Below, in pieces: positions 60,559 to 64,000 of a stretch of DNA of 64,000 bases. The translations under genes and the position numbers were made by a program. Under the pieces are notes generated by a model, which ran no database searches, was not told where the DNA came from, and saw nothing but the letters and a program-made list of their open reading frames with translations. Position 1 is the stretch's first letter; every line of letters begins with the position of its first letter. Source of the stretch: Amycolatopsis alba DSM 44262 (GTDB lineage: Bacteria; Actinomycetota; Actinomycetes; Mycobacteriales; Pseudonocardiaceae); assembly GCF_000384215.1 (NCBI RefSeq), contig NZ_KB913032.1, positions 8,083,605 through 8,147,604 on the forward strand, in the 5' to 3' direction.

Positions 60559-61929
60559 TCAGGAGGTGAGGAAAGTCTTGAGTTCGTGGACGAGCTTGGT
60601 GATGTGACCGGAGATCACCGGTGTGCCGAGATCCTTGAAGCGCTCGCGGAACCACGGGTTGACGCTGCCGCGGCCGGCGCTGGTGACCGAGCCGACCGGG
60701 ATGAACTTCGCCCCGGACCGGTGGATCGCGGCCATGCTCTCGAAGAGCTGCTCCACGCGGGTCTCGTAGAAGTCGGAGATCCACACCACCACGGTGTTGG
60801 CGGGTTCGGCGATCTTCGGCTGGGTCAGTCCCATCGCGACCATGCCGTCGTTGCCGCCGCCGAGATTGGTGCGCAGCAGGGTTTCGAACGGATCGTGCAC
60901 CCACGGGGTGAGGTCGAGCGCCTGGGTGTCGTAGGCGATCAGGTGAACGTCCACTTTGGGCAGTCCGGCGAAGATCGAGGCCAGCACGGCGCAGTTGACC
61001 ATCGAGTCGACCATGGAACCGGACTGGTCGACGACCGCGATGAGCCGCTGTGGCGTGGTCTTCTTCGCCGTCTGCTTGTAGTAGAGGCGATCGACGTAGA
61101 GCCGTTCCTCTTCGGGGCTCCAGTTGGTGAGGTTCTTCCAGATGGTGCGATCGAGGTCGAGGTTGCGGAACACGCGCTTGGGCGGGACCGAGCGGTCCAC
61201 CTTGCCCGTCGAGGCCTTCTCGACCTGGGTGCGCAGGACTTCCGCGATCTCGTCGACGTAGCGGCGGATCAGCGACTTCGCGTTGGCCAGCGCCACTCCC
61301 GACAGGTTGTCCTTGTCCCGCAACAACTGTTCGATGAGGGACATACTCGGGCTCAGCTTCGCCGCGAGCGCGGGATCGGCGAGCACCTCGCGCAGATGCA
61401 TCCGCTTGACCAGGTCCGCCTCGATGGTGTTGAGGTCCGGTCCGATCGCCGGGAGCAGCGTGCTCAGGTCGGGAGCCCTGCCCCCTCCGGTGCCGCCTTG
61501 CCCGGTCGGGGCACCGCCGGGGCGACCGCCGCGCAGTTCGCCCGGACGGCATCCCAGCGCGCGCTCCAGCCAGCCCGCGTCGGCCTGCCAGCAGGACAGC
61601 CGCCCGGCTGTCACCGTATGAGGCGCCGGGGCGAAGACGTTGAGCAGCACCTTCGACACCAGCGCCGCACGCCGTACCTCGGCGGCCTTGTCCCGGCTGT
61701 CCCCGGCTTCGGGAACCATCAGCCCGTCGAACTCGGCGGCGAGCTCCGGATGCCGCTGGACGACCGAGTCGACGGCGACGTTCGGGTCCAGCAACGCGGA
61801 CGGCAGGCCGATGTCCTCGACCACGGCCACGCTCGCCGACTCGAGCGAGGCTTGCTCGTCGGCGTCGAAGAGCCGGGCGAGCAGGCGCCAGTACAGGACC
61901 TGGCGGCGGTTGTCCTCGGAGTCGGTCAT
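60559..61929 (-). CDS. VWA-domain protein, partner of the MoxR ATPase
   Basis: A 456-residue protein; ATG 61929 overlaps the stop of the upstream gene (ATGA). The N-terminal half is helical with a Gly-rich linker (GGAPTGQGGTGGG). The C-terminal VWA domain (about residues 255-450) carries the MIDAS motif DQSGSM, a conserved threonine region and ISDFYETRVEQL. It presumably binds Mg2+ and protein partners. The pair with MoxR is the core of this system; similar CoxE-like pairs operate in cofactor or stress pathways. Confidence 0.9.
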   Translation of the reverse strand: MTDSEDNRRQVLYWRLLARLFDADEQASLESASVAVVEDIGLPSALLDPNVAVDSVVQRHPELAAEFDGLMVPEAGDSRDKAAEVRRAALVSKVLLNVFAPAPHTVTAGRLSCWQADAGWLERALGCRPGELRGGRPGGAPTGQGGTGGGRAPDLSTLLPAIGPDLNTIEADLVKRMHLREVLADPALAAKLSPSMSLIEQLLRDKDNLSGVALANAKSLIRRYVDEIAEVLRTQVEKASTGKVDRSVPPKRVFRNLDLDRTIWKNLTNWSPEEERLYVDRLYYKQTAKKTTPQRLIAVVDQSGSMVDSMVNCAVLASIFAGLPKVDVHLIAYDTQALDLTPWVHDPFETLLRTNLGGGNDGMVAMGLTQPKIAEPANTVVVWISDFYETRVEQLFESMAAIHRSGAKFIPVGSVTSAGRGSVNPWFRERFKDLGTPVISGHITKLVHELKTFLTS

Positions 61930-63305
61930 TTCCGCAACAGCCTTCCGGCGCGTTCGCGCAGCACGGCCGCGGCGTCGGTGGCCGCCTTCTCGGCTTTCAC
62001 CCCGGCCTTGTCCGTCGTGCCACCGGCCCAGGCTCCGGCGTGCACGGCCGTGGTCTTCTTGCGCACGGTGGTCTCCACGGCGAGCGGCTGGAGCCGGAAC
62101 CCGCCGTCCCACCGGAGCAGGCCGATGCACGCGCTGGAACCCGCGACCGCCTTCGAGGTCAAAGGACCGGCGGCGGGAATGCGATCGGTCTCGACGGCGA
62201 GGTGGCTCCCGGCGAAAGTGAAGGTGAGCGCGTCTTCGTCGCCTTCGATGCCGTAGCCCTCGAGGAAGACGGGGACGGCGACGCGCACCGGATGCCGGTC
62301 CAAGGGGGCGACCGCCGGTGCGGTGGCCGTCGCCAGGGCGACACGCGCGGTGGCGAAGGCGTCAGCGGGCTCGCCGAGGCGGGCATGTTCGTCCTGCCAG
62401 AGGAGATCGCCCTCGGCCGTGACCGGCATGTCGGCGAGATTCATCGAGCGTCCTTCGCTGACCGCCGTGAGCAGGGAAAGATGCGGGCGGAGCAACTGCC
62501 AGATGCCGGCTCCGATGATCGTGTCCGGCTTCGGCACCGTCACGCTCGCCCGCACCAGACGCGGCGTGGTGCCGTCTTCGGGTTCGACCACCGCGTGGAC
62601 CTGGGCCTGCGCGGCCGTCGCGTGTTCCAGCAGATCGACACCGAGCGGCAGCAGGCGACCGGTGACGGTGCCGATCGCGGGAGCCGCGGCCACACCGGGC
62701 AGGGTCAGCAGCATCCCGCGCGACCACAGGTCACCCCAGCGCCGGACGGGTACGCGCTCCATAGCCGCACCAGGACAGGACGCCGCGAGTTCGGCCGCGA
62801 ACCCGTCGAGAAGGACCGCCAACCGTCGCATTCCCGGTTCGGCGAGCAGCGCGGAGATCACCGGCGCGGACGCGGAAATCAGGTCGTGGTCGATGCCCTG
62901 CCAGCCGGCACGGGCCAGATCCGACAGCCAGGACCGAGCGGCGGCCGGCAGATTCGGCGACTCCGCCTCGGAAGGCTGCCTGACGGCTTCCTCACCCAGT
63001 GGCCGGCCGGTCGCCTCGGCGATGCGCGCGAGGACGGCGTCGTGCACTGAGCCGAACACCGCGATCCTCGCCGCGGCAAGGGAAACGAAGTGCTCCTCCC
63101 CCGCCGCTCCGGCCGCGGTCTTCTCAGCCGCCTCGGCGACCCGTGCCGCCAGCGGCGACCCCGCCACCGCGTCGGCCAGTTCGGTCAGCCCGGCGATCTT
63201 CTGCGGGCGAAGCAGCCCGGCGACAAGCACGTCGTCGAAGGCGTCGGCTGCCGCCAACGCCTCGTCGAGACCGGCGATGGGGTCGGTGAGCAGATCGGTG
63301 CGCAT
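61926..63305 (-). CDS. Conserved protein of unknown function in the MoxR-VWA operon
   Basis: A 459-residue protein, ATG 63305 within the stop of the SWIM gene (TGATG); a GTG three bases earlier is possible. It is Ala/Leu-rich and acidic in the first half and has a basic C-terminus (AGVKAEKAATDAAAVLRERA). No signal peptide, membrane segment or known catalytic motif is visible. Both ends overlap neighbours, so it must be expressed with them. A DUF5691-like partner is expected at this place in related clusters, but the sequence does not let me claim it. Confidence 0.75.
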   Translation of the reverse strand: MRTDLLTDPIAGLDEALAAADAFDDVLVAGLLRPQKIAGLTELADAVAGSPLAARVAEAAEKTAAGAAGEEHFVSLAAARIAVFGSVHDAVLARIAEATGRPLGEEAVRQPSEAESPNLPAAARSWLSDLARAGWQGIDHDLISASAPVISALLAEPGMRRLAVLLDGFAAELAASCPGAAMERVPVRRWGDLWSRGMLLTLPGVAAAPAIGTVTGRLLPLGVDLLEHATAAQAQVHAVVEPEDGTTPRLVRASVTVPKPDTIIGAGIWQLLRPHLSLLTAVSEGRSMNLADMPVTAEGDLLWQDEHARLGEPADAFATARVALATATAPAVAPLDRHPVRVAVPVFLEGYGIEGDEDALTFTFAGSHLAVETDRIPAAGPLTSKAVAGSSACIGLLRWDGGFRLQPLAVETTVRKKTTAVHAGAWAGGTTDKAGVKAEKAATDAAAVLRERAGRLLRK

Positions 63306-63802
63306 CACACCACCGCCTTGGTCGGCGGGAACCAGTGCAGTTCCGGCACCGGCGCCGTCGACGCCGCGAATTCCAGGTATGCCAGATGCCGCAAGAACTG
63401 GCTGAACACGGACGCGGCGGCGGTGTTGTCGCCCTGCGACGGCCTTGTCGCGCTCATGGTCTGCGAAATGGCCTGCGCGGTCGGCTCCTCGACCTCCACT
63501 CGCAAGTACCGCGCGACGCGTCCGGCGCCGTACTGAAGCGTGGATTCGTTGAGCAGAGCGAGGATGTGGTTGCAGAACATGCCCCGCGCCCCGCCACAGG
63601 GCCGGTTGTTGTTGGTACTGCAGGCGAATTCGTACGTGCTCGCCGCGACCGACGAGACGTACACACGCCCGATGTCCGATCCGCTGGACACCACGCCCTG
63701 CACCCGTCCGTCGGCCAGTTCGACGAACGGGACCTTCGCGAGCTTGCGCGGGCGGGCAGGTGGCAACACCCTGGCCGTGCTCGCTCTTTCCCAGTCTGAC
63801 AA
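63305..63802 (-). CDS. SWIM zinc-finger protein, first gene of the MoxR-VWA operon
   Basis: A 165-residue protein. The start is TTG 63802 with AAGGAG eight bases before it; an ATG in another frame nearby is ignored. The SWIM-like pattern is FACSTNNNRPCGGARGMFCNHI (Cys, Cys, CxH, residues about 60-80), with longer spacing between cysteines than usual. It may bind zinc and nucleic acid. It overlaps the next gene by one base, so the five genes form a single transcript. The 72-bp interval upstream probably holds the promoter; no clear -10 can be named. Confidence 0.8.
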   Translation of the reverse strand: MSDWERASTARVLPPARPRKLAKVPFVELADGRVQGVVSSGSDIGRVYVSSVAASTYEFACSTNNNRPCGGARGMFCNHILALLNESTLQYGAGRVARYLRVEVEEPTAQAISQTMSATRPSQGDNTAAASVFSQFLRHLAYLEFAASTAPVPELHWFPPTKAVV

Positions 63803-63874
63803 CGCATCTTCTCCTTGCGGGGTGCCTCGGTGGGGACTGGGATGAACCTAGCGAGAGGCACCGACAGTTTTCGA

Positions 63875-64000
63875 TCAGACCCGCGTTCGGTCGAGCTGAG
63901 CGGCCAGATCCGCGAGGTCGTCGGCGTGGAAGTCGAACCGATCCGTCGCTGACGGAGGGTCTCCGACGGGCCTGGCGACGTAGGCGGTGCGCAGGCCGAC
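63875..64000 (-). CDS. Type II haloacid dehalogenase-like protein, C-terminal end (partial)
   Basis: The last 41 codons plus stop of a minus-strand gene that continues beyond the window. The residues VGLRTAYVARPVGDPP followed by FDFHADDLADLAAQLD match the C-terminus of HAD-superfamily haloacid dehalogenases type II (GLRTAFVxRP then DLxDLA). The catalytic residues lie outside. It is on the same strand as the MoxR-VWA operon but separated from it by 72 bases. Confidence 0.7.
   Translation of the reverse strand, partial: VGLRTAYVARPVGDPPSATDRFDFHADDLADLAAQLDRTRV

Noticed and set aside
59182..62256. A 1024-codon open frame on the plus strand opposite the MoxR-VWA operon
   Set aside because: It is Arg/Pro/Gly-rich low-complexity sequence antisense to three well-supported genes, an effect of GC-rich third positions.

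Overview
The window is high-GC DNA of an actinomycete, most likely a pseudonocardial genus such as Amycolatopsis. The evidence is the strong GC bias at third codon positions, frequent GTG/TTG starts, start codons placed 6-7 nt after a -10 box (leaderless transcripts), a deazaflavin (F420)-type nitroreductase, a DUF222/HNH '13E12-like' protein, a PrpR/ScfR-type regulator and long palindromic intergenic repeats. The genus is an inference; no rRNA or tRNA is present to fix it.

Layout. 1-3.6 kb: the tail of a trypsin-like protease, a small secreted protein, a DUF6130-like protein, a hotdog thioesterase, an alpha/beta hydrolase and a D-2-hydroxyacid dehydrogenase. 3.7-12.2 kb: a carbohydrate-utilisation locus made of an ABC binding lipoprotein, two permeases (no ATPase), a GH29 alpha-L-fucosidase, a PL6 polysaccharide lyase, a LacI regulator, a sugar isomerase/epimerase and an SGNH esterase, with tight translational coupling and a LacI-like operator in front. 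12.2-20.5 kb: a Ser/Thr kinase carrying an extracellular cellulose-binding-type (CBM2) domain, then several small regulator/enzyme pairs (LacI, TetR, TetR, Lrp) with visible operators. 20.5-31.6 kb: an amidase, HNH protein, M20 peptidase, FAD oxidase, GH2 glycosidase and amidohydrolase, mixed with four decayed genes (IS3 orfA, MHS transporter, HAD, DUF885).

31.7-46.1 kb: a 1131-residue patatin-like membrane protein, then the methylcitrate cycle (prpD-prpB-prpC, minus strand) divergent from its regulator PrpR. Next comes a ~600 bp intergenic region with two nested palindromic repeats, a promoter, a complete cobalamin riboswitch and an 18-codon upstream ORF. A five-gene valine/isobutyrate degradation operon (mmsA, acyl-CoA dehydrogenase, 3-hydroxyisobutyryl-CoA hydrolase, mmsB, enoyl-CoA hydratase) follows. 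Valine breakdown yields propionyl-CoA, which is removed either by the methylcitrate cycle (no B12 needed) or by B12-dependent methylmalonyl-CoA mutase, so the placement of the riboswitch is metabolically suggestive.

46.1-56.6 kb: an SNF2 helicase/SWIM protein pair, a DICT plus degenerate GGDEF protein, a YaaA-like protein, MarR and TetR regulators facing their likely target genes across palindromic operators, and a Tat-exported carotenoid-oxygenase homologue. 56.7-63.8 kb: a compact, overlapping five-gene minus-strand operon, SWIM zinc finger - unknown protein - VWA protein - MoxR-type AAA ATPase - DUF5682 protein. It resembles a MoxR/VWA ternary system of poorly known function and is one of the two best candidates for an under-described system here, the other being the riboswitch-valine operon. 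The window ends in the C-terminus of a type II haloacid dehalogenase.
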